Assembly (NCBI GenBank): GCA_030623665.1
Contig: JAUXLO010000112.1
Coordinates: 1 to 6,162 of the forward strand
DNA: 6,162 nucleotides
Origin: Planctomycetota bacterium
Lineage (GTDB): Bacteria > Planctomycetota > Brocadiia > Brocadiales > Bathyanammoxibiaceae
Direction of reading: 5' to 3'
Shown here: piece by piece, positions 1 through 4,437 of the stretch
Layout: the number at the start of each line of letters is the position of its first letter
How positions within the stretch are numbered: the first letter of the stretch is position 1
Program-made: the position numbers and the translations under genes
The notes under the pieces: generated by a model
Told to the model about the DNA's origin: nothing
Seen by the model: the letters and a program-made list of their open reading frames with translations, nothing else
The model's database searches: none

Positions 1-160
1 AACGCTGAAAGCATCTAAGCGTGAAGCCCCCTCCAAGATTAGGTATCGCATCCCCTTGAGGGAGAAAGACACCTTGTAGACTACGAGGTCGATAGGCCAG
101 GTGTGTAAGTGCAGTAATGTACTTAGCTAACTGGTACTAATCTGTCGAGGGGCTTAGCTG
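1..160 (+). rRNA. rrl: 23S ribosomal RNA, 3' end (partial)
   Basis: This is the conserved 3'-terminal part of bacterial 23S rRNA. It opens with the domain VI segment containing GAAAGCATCTAAG and continues through GGTGTGTAAG to the terminal block GGTACTAAT...GAGGGGCTTAG. The 5' part lies outside the window. The 3' boundary near 160 is placed by comparison with the E. coli terminus (...GAGGCTTAACC) and could be off by a few bases. A T-rich spacer of about 58 nt without a tRNA separates it from the 5S gene, so this is an ordinary linked 23S-5S arrangement. Confidence 0.97.
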
Positions 161-218
161 CTCTTTTTTGGCTTGTGATGTGCACCTTTTCCTTTATTCC
201 GTTGTCTATATGCTTTTT

Positions 219-328
219 TCCGGTGGCCATAGCAAGAGTGAAACACCCGTTCCCATTCCGAACACGGTAGTTAAGCCCCTTGCGCCGATGGTACTAGCGA
301 ACGGCTGGGAGAGTAGGTCACTGCCGGA
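219..328 (+). rRNA. rrf: 5S ribosomal RNA
   Basis: The 5S core is clear from the conserved block CCCATTCCGAACACGG at about 249-266, followed by TTAAGCCC and the 3' GGGAGAGTAGGTC segment. Helix I closes exactly: TCCGGTGG (219-226) pairs with CUGCCGGA (321-328), with two G-U pairs. That gives a mature length of about 110 nt, usual for bacterial 5S; true processed ends may add a base or two. It follows 23S in the same orientation and is followed by a strong terminator, so it is the last gene of the rRNA operon. Confidence 0.97.
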
Positions 329-337
329 TTTGTTTAT

Positions 338-371
338 AAAAAACCCGTCCGTTTTAGTGGACGGGTTTTTT
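338..371 (+). terminator. Rho-independent terminator of the rRNA operon
   Basis: A perfect inverted repeat has arms AAAAAACCCGTCC (338-350) and GGACGGGTTTTTT (359-371) around an 8-nt loop. The 3' arm ends in a six-T run. The A-run on the 5' arm makes it potentially bidirectional. It begins 10 nt after the 5S helix and clearly ends the rRNA transcript. Confidence 0.93.
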
Positions 372-392
372 ATTAGCTACTGAAGAACTGCG

Positions 393-836
393 GTGTCAGA
401 TAAAAAGATACAAGTAGAAGAACAGAGATTTAAGGACTATCTTGCCTCCAGGGGCCTGAAGTACACCCCCGAACGACGTACCATCTTCTGGAGGGTGTTC
501 GCAACCCACAAACATTTTGAGGCTGAGGACCTGCTACTGGGTCTTAGACAGAACCACCAGCGCGTATCCAAGGCCACCATCTACCGCACACTCACACTGC
601 TTGTAAAGAGCGGACACCTGCGAGAGGTAATCTTTGGAGAGAAACACTCCCATTACGAACACGTCCACGCTAACGAACACCATGACCACCTGATATGCTC
701 TGGCTGTGGCAAGATTATCGAGTTCACCGATGAGGCAATCGAGCGCTTGCAGGATAAGGTATGCCTGAGATATAAGTTTGAGTCGGAGTCCCATCGCATG
801 CAGATCCACGGTTTATGCGCAGACTGCCGGAAGTAG
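393..836 (+). CDS. fur: Fur-family metal-responsive transcriptional regulator
   Basis: A 147-aa protein, close to E. coli Fur (148 aa). These proteins are cytoplasmic dimeric repressors that bind operator DNA when loaded with metal (Fe, Zn or Mn) or that sense peroxide. The N-terminal winged helix spans about residues 10-85, with the recognition region SKATIYRTLTLLVKSGHL around 59-76. The metal core is EHHDHLICSGCG (95-106): H96, H97, H99 and the structural zinc pair C102/C105. The second pair C142/C145 is at the C-terminus, so the complete Cys4 structural zinc site is present. H41 and H134 align with E. coli H33 and H125. The start is GTG with only a weak GAAG ribosome-binding site about 7 nt upstream. 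The histidine-rich stretch 85-99 is denser than in E. coli Fur. Fur, Zur and PerR cannot be separated from sequence alone. The gene begins 21 nt after the rRNA terminator, and I found no convincing promoter of its own. Confidence 0.93.
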   Translation: MSDKKIQVEEQRFKDYLASRGLKYTPERRTIFWRVFATHKHFEAEDLLLGLRQNHQRVSKATIYRTLTLLVKSGHLREVIFGEKHSHYEHVHANEHHDHLICSGCGKIIEFTDEAIERLQDKVCLRYKFESESHRMQIHGLCADCRK

Positions 837-910
837 ATGCAAAACCCTAGACCAATCGTTACACACCTTAAATAAATGGGGGCAAACATTTAGCACTAAA
901 AGGAAGGAGA

Positions 911-1024
911 ATGGGCGGTTGCAACGTCAGACCACGCGGCAGAAATCCTTTGGCCGGCGCCGCCTTCTGCGGCCTTTTTTTGCCGCGTCTGTGTCAGGAG
1001 TCCATAGAGACTGGAAAACTCTAA
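911..1024 (+). CDS. Possible 37-aa small protein of unknown function
   Basis: An ATG at 911 lies directly behind AAAAGGAAGGAGA, a good purine-rich ribosome-binding site about 3-5 nt upstream. The frame runs 37 codons to TAA at 1022-1024. The predicted peptide begins MGGCNVRPRGRNPLAGAAFC and has cysteines at 4, 20 and 28, several arginines and a short hydrophobic centre (AFCGLFL). I do not recognise the family. Supporting it: the ribosome-binding site and a frame that stays open across a GC-rich region. Against it: a terminator-like hairpin lies inside the frame and constrains its sequence, the length is small, and the ribosome-binding spacing is tight. It could be a leader peptide, a small cysteine protein or a chance ORF. 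Confidence 0.3.
   Translation: MGGCNVRPRGRNPLAGAAFCGLFLPRLCQESIETGKL
934..988 (+). terminator. Nested hairpin with T-run: terminator or attenuator candidate
   Basis: The inner hairpin GCCGC (959-963), loop CTTCT, GCGGC (969-973) is followed by a T-run at 975-981, which is the form of a rho-independent terminator. An outer 12-bp stem pairs 934-945 (ACGCGGCAGAAA) with 977-988 (TTTTTGCCGCGT), with one G-U pair, and would bury most of the T-run. A third pairing, GCAGAA (939-944) with TTCTGC (965-970), would break the inner hairpin. It lies about 120 nt past the Fur-family stop codon and 155 nt before the membrane protein gene, so it may end the fur transcript or govern readthrough into the next gene. 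Confidence 0.55.
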
Positions 1025-1142
1025 TCAAGGCCGTATTTTTTCCTTTAAATAAGGGTGTGGAAGTAGTAAAAATGCGGTTTTAATGTTGTGTTCCTGCTGG
1101 CCTGCGGTGGCTGTACATTTAGAAAAACAGGGGGAGTGAACG

Positions 1143-1514
1143 TTGCTTGCTTTGGACCTTTCGGTAGAAGGGATTTTACTGGGCGTGTCTATTTTGGCCC
1201 TGGTCTTTCTAGGCCGTTCGAGGAAGACCTTAACGCTAAAGGCAGTTGGCCGTGCGCGTTTTTTCCTCTTACTTCTTCTCGCTTTGATAATAGTGGAGAA
1301 CGGCCTGGGGATATATTTTGGTTTTAGGCGTCATCCAGACACTATAACCCTGGAGATTTTGACCCTGGCGTTGACAGGTACTGCCATTTTCTATTCAGGC
1401 AAGGCCAGGCACGAACGGCCCAGGGAGAACCTGGGGGTGGCGGTCATCTGCATTGTCTGGACGCTTATGGCCTCCGTGTTTGAGCTTATTTTGGGCTTCT
1501 TCTTGAGGGGATAG
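1143..1514 (+). CDS. Small integral membrane protein, four predicted helices, unknown function
   Basis: A 123-aa protein that I cannot assign to a family. Four hydrophobic segments are visible at about residues 8-24, 39-60, 68-85 and 98-121. Arg/Lys-rich linkers follow helix 1 (25-39, with R25, R27, K28, K33, R37, R39) and lie between helices 3 and 4 (87-95), with a short RRH at 62-64. By the positive-inside rule the linkers at 25-39 and 87-95 should be cytoplasmic, putting both termini outside. No catalytic motif or signal peptidase site is apparent. The start is TTG at 1143, preceded by AGGGGGAG (1129-1136) at 6-nt spacing. A GTG at 1136 opens another frame whose product is not protein-like and lacks a spaced ribosome-binding site. 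It is on the same strand as the Fur-family gene but 306 nt away, so common control is unproven. Confidence 0.72.
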   Translation: MLALDLSVEGILLGVSILALVFLGRSRKTLTLKAVGRARFFLLLLLALIIVENGLGIYFGFRRHPDTITLEILTLALTGTAIFYSGKARHERPRENLGVAVICIVWTLMASVFELILGFFLRG

Positions 1515-1782
1515 GCGGAGGCTCATCCTTCAATGAAGACTGCTTTTTAGCTCCGTGCCCCGTGTATACACCCTCGGCAGCCGATAAAAGGTCGTTGCCC
1601 TTTATAAGTTTCCCCCTAGAGCTCTTTCAGGGAATGAAATTCTTATGGAATTTCTTAGCTTGCACGCGCACGTTGCCTTTTACCGTGGCTGCCGGTTGTC
1701 TGAGAGGTCTTATTCGCTTCGATCCTCTCTCTAAAACAAGTATACCACAATCGTAGGGATTTGGGCGGAATTCTGCGCGGGT
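1515..1782. other. Convergent intergenic region without a supported gene
   Basis: This lies between the 3' ends of the membrane protein gene (+) and the MEMO gene (-). It contains an AT-rich perfect inverted repeat GAAATTC-TTATG-GAATTTC (1636-1654) and GAGAGG/CCTCTC arms around 1704-1731. Neither is followed by a T-run on either strand, so no clear terminator can be named for either gene. An open frame at 1562-1756 has no ribosome-binding site and improbable composition. Confidence 0.5.
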
Positions 1783-3015
1783 CTAGTAGAAGCAGATGCT
1801 GGCGAAGCTGACCATACCCATCGGATCCGGCCACTGATCATATTTAAGCAATTTTCCTCTGGAGGTATCTATTAACTTCAGGAGCAGGTATATCGGTGCG
1901 AGGCCGCATATCTTCCTCCTATCGCCATCCTTCTGTATGCTAAGGAAGAACCCCTCTGCGTCCATGTCCTCTATAAGTCTTATCATATCGAGGTCTTCCT
2001 GGGCAATTTCCTGGAGGTTGTGTTTGGTTAGAGGTAAAGGGTCGCCAAATCGTGGTCCCACGTGGCTTAGGTCGGCGCTTGCCAATAAGAAGACCTCCCG
2101 TCCACTCTCCTTAATAGCACTCTGGAGTGTTTCTATGAAATCACCCACCTCTTGTACTGAAGAGGGGCTGGTGCCATCATTTATCATTTTGTGGAATGAT
2201 GAACAAAGAACAGGCACTATGCTGATATCCTTCCTGCCGTCATACAGGTAGTTAAGGAATACGGCCTGAAACTCAATGGAGTGTTCAGCCTTGTGGGCGA
2301 ACTCACCCTGAAAGAGTTTCTCTCCACCGTCTTTCTCAATGGCTGCAACTATTTCTCTATTCGTACGGAGAACGCCAAATGGTGTCTCAAAGTCCTTTTT
2401 TGTAAGTGTAAAAAGCCCTTCCATCTCTCCGTGGGAGGTGCCTAACACGATAAAACATCTTGCATCGGAAGACTCCTCTATTTCTTGGTAGCCCCAGGCG
2501 AAGCAGGGTCCCCCTCTGACAAAGTCTATGTGTGGTAACACCGCACCCTTTACACGGTCTTTAGGTCTTTCCGCAGGCCTTGCCCCGCCCGGAGGTCTGC
2601 CGGGACCGCCGTCAGAGGTAAAGAATGAGTCGAGTTGCTGGCCCAGCTTCACAGGGTCGCCCTCATACCCCTTCCCAGCAAAGGCGGCCTTTCTCAGATC
2701 TGAACGGCCGAACTCATCCTTTAGACCATTTAGAAACTGTTGAAACCTCTCGCTCTCCAGCAGCATACCCTCGTCAAGCTTGCTTATGAGCCCTTCAATC
2801 TGTTCCCTGGACAGTATCGTACCGTAGCGTCTGGCGTACGCCGTCTGTATGTCGAGGATGGAATGTTTCCCGTCAAACAGGCCCATTATCTCAAATACAT
2901 TGTAAGGTACGGTAAGTATCATGTCAGTGAGGTTAGAAGGGTCTCTCAGGATGAAGCCCTTCTTTCCCGGTGCATCGTGAGAGACCTCTATGGGGCGTAA
3001 CTTGGGATATTCCAC
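1783..3015 (-). CDS. amrB: AmmeMemoRadiSam system protein B (MEMO1 family) with N-terminal PqqD-like domain
   Basis: A 410-aa two-domain protein. Residues about 8-90 look like a PqqD-type winged-helix domain: a 'Y-N-V-F-E-I-M-G-L-F-D-G-K' segment (38-50), an 'I-L-D-I' helix and a C-terminal 'L-I-S-K-L-D-E-G-M-L' helix; PqqD domains bind peptide substrates for radical SAM enzymes. A Gly/Pro-rich linker lies at 134-150. Residues about 155-410 are the MEMO fold, related to class III extradiol dioxygenases. Its metal-site residues are visible: H162 (PHIDFVRGG), H195 (GTSHG) and H318 (ADLSHVG), with HSIEFQ (245-250) and C370 (ICGLAP) also conserved. MEMO domains typically occur with an AMMECR1 protein and a radical SAM protein, neither of which is in this window; the biochemical role is unsettled. 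The start is GTG at 3015 with AGGGGGT about 10 nt upstream. A candidate promoter is at 3140-3168. The family usually has about 260-300 aa, the excess here being the N-terminal domain. Confidence 0.9.
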   Translation of the reverse strand: MEYPKLRPIEVSHDAPGKKGFILRDPSNLTDMILTVPYNVFEIMGLFDGKHSILDIQTAYARRYGTILSREQIEGLISKLDEGMLLESERFQQFLNGLKDEFGRSDLRKAAFAGKGYEGDPVKLGQQLDSFFTSDGGPGRPPGGARPAERPKDRVKGAVLPHIDFVRGGPCFAWGYQEIEESSDARCFIVLGTSHGEMEGLFTLTKKDFETPFGVLRTNREIVAAIEKDGGEKLFQGEFAHKAEHSIEFQAVFLNYLYDGRKDISIVPVLCSSFHKMINDGTSPSSVQEVGDFIETLQSAIKESGREVFLLASADLSHVGPRFGDPLPLTKHNLQEIAQEDLDMIRLIEDMDAEGFFLSIQKDGDRRKICGLAPIYLLLKLIDTSRGKLLKYDQWPDPMGMVSFASICFY

Positions 3016-3086
3016 GGTTTATTTACCCCCTGGATTGCGTAGCTTTTGAGTTGCTCTCTTTATGGGGCATGGCCATGATATAGTCT

Positions 3087-3113
3087 GCTCGCCTGCGTAT
3101 GGGACAGGCGGGC
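3087..3113. repeat. GC-rich 9-bp inverted repeat in the MEMO gene leader
   Basis: GCTCGCCTG (3087-3095) and CAGGCGGGC (3105-3113) form a 9-bp stem with one wobble pair around a 9-nt loop CGTATGGGA. It sits in the untranslated leader predicted for the minus-strand MEMO gene. No T-run follows on the minus strand, so it is not a normal terminator. Its form (short GC-rich palindrome, non-coding, asymmetric loop) is that of a REP-type dispersed repeat or a leader hairpin. A single copy is seen here. Confidence 0.55.
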
Positions 3114-3139
3114 AAATAAGACGGCTACTTCCCCCTATC

Positions 3140-3168
3140 CTTATAGTAAGTCAATACTTCCATTGCAA
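3140..3168 (-). promoter_or_regulatory. Candidate sigma-70 promoter for the MEMO gene
   Basis: Reading the minus strand, TTGCAA (3168-3163, 4 of 6 matches to the -35 consensus) is followed after 17 nt by TATAAG (3145-3140, 5 of 6 matches to the -10). Transcription would start near 3133 and leave an untranslated leader of about 118 nt before the GTG at 3015. The -35 lies inside the palindrome at 3162-3175. Confidence 0.5.
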
Positions 3169-3175
3169 GTGCAAT
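3162..3175. promoter_or_regulatory. Short perfect palindrome between divergent promoters, possible operator
   Basis: ATTGCA-AG-TGCAAT is a perfect inverted repeat with a 2-nt spacer. It overlaps the -35 of the minus-strand promoter and ends 5 nt before the -35 of the plus-strand promoter, so a bound dimer could affect both genes. No regulator can be named, and the sequence does not match a Fur or NrdR box. Confidence 0.4.
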
Positions 3176-3180
3176 TTACC

Positions 3181-3209
3181 TTGACAGCCCTCGTCGGCCG
3201 GGCAATAAT
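3181..3209 (+). promoter_or_regulatory. Sigma-70 promoter of the TIGR00725/LOG-like gene
   Basis: A perfect -35 TTGACA (3181-3186) is followed by a 17-nt spacer and AATAAT (3204-3209, 5 of 6 matches to TATAAT). The predicted start near 3216 is about 22 nt before the chosen ATG, leaving room for the ribosome-binding site at 3225-3231. The promoter lies inside the longest open reading frame and therefore argues for the shorter start at 3238. Confidence 0.75.
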
Positions 3210-3237
3210 CTCAATTTCACCGAGAGGAAGGTATCTG

Positions 3238-3735
3238 ATGGCCAAGATGAGATGCATATCCGTGATAGGTGCCAGTACAGCTACGGAGGAGGAGTTTAGG
3301 ACGGCCGAGGACGTTGGACGTGAGGTAGCCAGACGGGGTGCAGTATTGATATGCGGTGGTCTCGGCGGGGTTATGGAGGCTGCGGCAAAAGGGGCGAAGG
3401 AGGCAGGTGGGCTTACGGTTGGCATACTGCCCGGGGAAGACACTGATCAGATGAACCCTTACATCGATATACCCATTGTTACCGGTATAGGTTACGCAAG
3501 AAATGTCCTTGTTGCTTACTCCGGTGACGCAATGATAGCCGTGGGGGGGAAGCTGGGTACACTTTCCGAGTTAGCTTACGGCCTGATGCAGTACAAACCT
3601 GTGATTGGGATAGGTACCTGGGGGCTTGACCTCGATAGCAGAAAGCTCGACCGTCCAGGTCCCGTCATAGTCGGAGACGCCAAAGAGGCGGTTCTGAAGG
3701 CCTTCGAGGCCCTGGATGCCCTGGATGCCAAATGA
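3238..3735 (+). CDS. TIGR00725 family protein (LOG / 'lysine decarboxylase'-like Rossmann fold)
   Basis: A 165-aa cytoplasmic protein of the TIGR00725 group within the LOG/DprA-like nucleotide-binding Rossmann superfamily. Visible features: an N-terminal beta strand with ISVIGAS (7-13), the glycine loop ICGGLGGVMEAAAKGA (38-53), a GYARN segment (85-89) and VGGKLGTLSE (102-111), the counterpart of the PGGxGTxxE motif of LOG phosphoribohydrolases. True LOG enzymes cleave cytokinin nucleotide monophosphates; the substrate of this subgroup is unknown, and older 'lysine decarboxylase' labels are not supported by any PLP site. ATG 3238 is preferred: GAGAGGAAGG lies 6 nt upstream and the promoter at 3181-3209 sits inside the upstream extension, which otherwise begins at TTG 3163. 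The C-terminus carries a 9-bp in-frame tandem repeat (GCCCTGGAT at 3709-3717 and 3718-3726), giving ALDALDAK. Confidence 0.9.
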   Translation: MAKMRCISVIGASTATEEEFRTAEDVGREVARRGAVLICGGLGGVMEAAAKGAKEAGGLTVGILPGEDTDQMNPYIDIPIVTGIGYARNVLVAYSGDAMIAVGGKLGTLSELAYGLMQYKPVIGIGTWGLDLDSRKLDRPGPVIVGDAKEAVLKAFEALDALDAK

Positions 3736-3764
3736 GGCGTTACTACCGGATCCGGAAAATATCC

Positions 3765-3803
3765 AAAAAAGAACGGGCGAACGAGATAAACTCGCCCGCC
3801 CGT
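3765..3803 (-). terminator. Rho-independent terminator of the NrdD-tail-like gene
   Basis: A two-part stem pairs 3773-3779 (ACGGGCG) with 3797-3803 (CGCCCGT), then a 2x2 internal loop, then CGAG (3782-3785) with CTCG (3791-3794) around an ATAAA loop. On the minus strand the hairpin is followed after two bases by a six-T run (3770-3765). This fits termination of the 3852-4229 gene about 50 nt past its stop codon. On the plus strand the hairpin is followed by eight G (3804-3811), so it would not be a T-tract terminator there. Confidence 0.82.
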
Positions 3804-3851
3804 GGGGGGGGTTCTCGTAACACCTCCTTTTTCACTGGTTAAATGGTTAGC

Positions 3852-4229
3852 TTACGCGACAGCTCTTACTGAGTAGTTGCCTCTGTGTCTGTCCTTTAGC
3901 TCACCAATCTTGGACTTATTCCAGTTGGAAGTGCGACTGTAATAGCCTACTATCCTGGTAATGCCATAGAGCTTGTTCCTTACGCCCGTTTCAAGGGCCT
4001 CTATTATGACATCAAGCTCCTGTTTCAGCATGGCCTCCAGGCAAACACCATAAGCTACTTTCTTCTCATGGTTCAATATACTAATCTGATGGGAGTCCAG
4101 CGTATCTCCCTCAATATCACCGTCAATCTCCAGATAATCATGGGTATCGACAGCGTCGCAAAAGGCCTGAAGCCTTTCCTCTAACACAGAGGTTTCACAC
4201 AGTTCTCGTTCAAGTACCACCGGAGTCAT
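3852..4229 (-). CDS. Stand-alone NrdD C-terminal (glycyl-radical)-like protein
   Basis: A 125-aa protein whose last third resembles the C-terminus of class III (anaerobic) ribonucleotide reductase. ITRIVGYYS (90-98) lines up with the RVCGY glycyl-radical loop of E. coli NrdD, making G95 the candidate radical glycine. NWNKSKIGELKDR (102-114) lines up with the FNAGKQEEVKRR that follows it there. Complete NrdD proteins are about 600-700 aa with a catalytic barrel and zinc-binding CxxC pairs just before the radical loop; both are absent. Residues 1-88 are acidic, probably mostly helical, and unrecognised, with scattered cysteines C11, C24 and C63. The ATG at 4229 follows AAAGGAGGT (4249-4241) at a long 11-nt spacing, with a second AAGGA near the start. 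A perfect promoter and two NrdR-type boxes lie upstream, supporting a role tied to deoxynucleotide synthesis. It could be a replaceable radical domain, an accessory protein or a remnant; no nrdD or nrdG lies in the window. Confidence 0.68.
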   Translation of the reverse strand: MTPVVLERELCETSVLEERLQAFCDAVDTHDYLEIDGDIEGDTLDSHQISILNHEKKVAYGVCLEAMLKQELDVIIEALETGVRNKLYGITRIVGYYSRTSNWNKSKIGELKDRHRGNYSVRAVA

Positions 4230-4326
4230 ATCCTTGCTTTACCTCCTTTCTTTAACAGAGGGTAATTAAATTGCCCTAGACACTTAAAGATAGGCATTTA
4301 ATAGTTTATGAAGTTCGCCACCCTAA

Positions 4327-4345
4327 GTACTACTACTTGTAGTAC
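4327..4345 (-). other. 5'-end leader hairpin of the NrdD-tail-like transcript
   Basis: GTACTAC and GTAGTAC form a perfect 7-bp stem with a 5-nt loop. With transcription predicted to start around 4347, it would sit at the very 5' end of the roughly 118-nt leader, a position typical of mRNA-stabilising hairpins. Function is inferred from position only. Confidence 0.5.
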
Positions 4346-4354
4346 ATGGGGGGC

Positions 4355-4382
4355 ATTATAATACCGTATATGGAAATGTCAA
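4355..4382 (-). promoter_or_regulatory. Perfect-consensus sigma-70 promoter of the NrdD-tail-like gene
   Basis: On the minus strand, TTGACA (4382-4377) and TATAAT (4360-4355) both match the consensus at all six positions, separated by 16 nt. The predicted transcription start is near 4347. The first NrdR-type box begins 9 nt upstream of the -35. Such a strong core promoter is what one expects for a gene held down by a repressor. Confidence 0.85.
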
Positions 4383-4390
4383 GCCAAAAA

Positions 4391-4406
4391 ACACAATATT
4401 TTGTAC
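4391..4406. promoter_or_regulatory. NrdR-type box, promoter-proximal
   Basis: ACACAATATTTTGTAC resembles the NrdR-box consensus ACACwATATnTwGTGT. NrdR is the ATP-cone repressor of ribonucleotide reductase genes. The core ACAATATTTTGT is palindromic apart from one mismatched pair. It lies 8 nt upstream of the -35 hexamer. The partner box starts 31 bp away. Confidence 0.75.
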
Positions 4407-4421
4407 CTTTTCTAAGATTGG

Positions 4422-4437
4422 ACACAATATATTGTGA
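4422..4437. promoter_or_regulatory. NrdR-type box, promoter-distal
   Basis: ACACAATATATTGTGA contains a perfect 14-bp palindrome (CACAATATATTGTG, 4423-4436) and fits the NrdR consensus better than its partner. The two boxes start 31 bp apart, about three helical turns, the phasing known for tandem NrdR operators. No gene starts on the plus strand beyond it, so it most likely serves the minus-strand gene at 3852-4229. Confidence 0.8.

Larger units (their letters stand above)
837..1142. other. Gene-poor interval between the Fur-family gene and the membrane protein gene
   Basis: These 306 bases hold no established gene. They contain an A-rich stretch (845-900), a purine-rich ribosome-binding-like sequence (899-909) before a possible 37-codon ORF, and a GC-rich nested hairpin with a T-run (934-988). 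A T-rich segment (1036-1090) follows, in which I could not assign a promoter. Parts of 990-1010 resemble the B12-box of cobalamin riboswitches, but the other conserved elements of that riboswitch are missing, so I do not call one. Confidence 0.6.

Noticed and set aside
168..383. 71-codon open frame on the plus strand
   Set aside because: It covers the 23S-5S spacer, the whole 5S gene and the terminator hairpin, so it is non-coding.
899..1010. Cobalamin riboswitch
   Set aside because: GTGTCAGGAGTCC resembles the B12-box, but the conserved upstream elements are missing and the downstream gene is not a recognisable cobalamin gene.
1088..1327. 79-codon frame overlapping the membrane protein gene, including a GTG at 1136
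   Set aside because: The product is not protein-like, the GTG overlaps the purine-rich site leaving no spacing, and the overlapping TTG frame gives a clear four-helix membrane protein.
1636..1654. Inverted repeat GAAATTC/GAATTTC as a Fur box or terminator
   Set aside because: It does not match the GATAATGATAATCATTATC consensus, is AT-rich, has no T-run and is not near any start codon.
1562..1756. 64-codon open frame on the plus strand
   Set aside because: No ribosome-binding site and no recognisable features; it lies in a convergent intergenic region.
3163..3237. Upstream extension (TTG start) of the LOG-like gene
   Set aside because: A consensus promoter lies inside it, and a strong ribosome-binding site precedes the ATG at 3238, where family similarity begins.
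3821..3832. Perfect AAAAAGGAGGTG on the minus strand after the NrdD-tail-like gene
   Set aside because: No start codon lies at a usable distance; the only GTG overlaps the site itself and would give 26 codons through the terminator.
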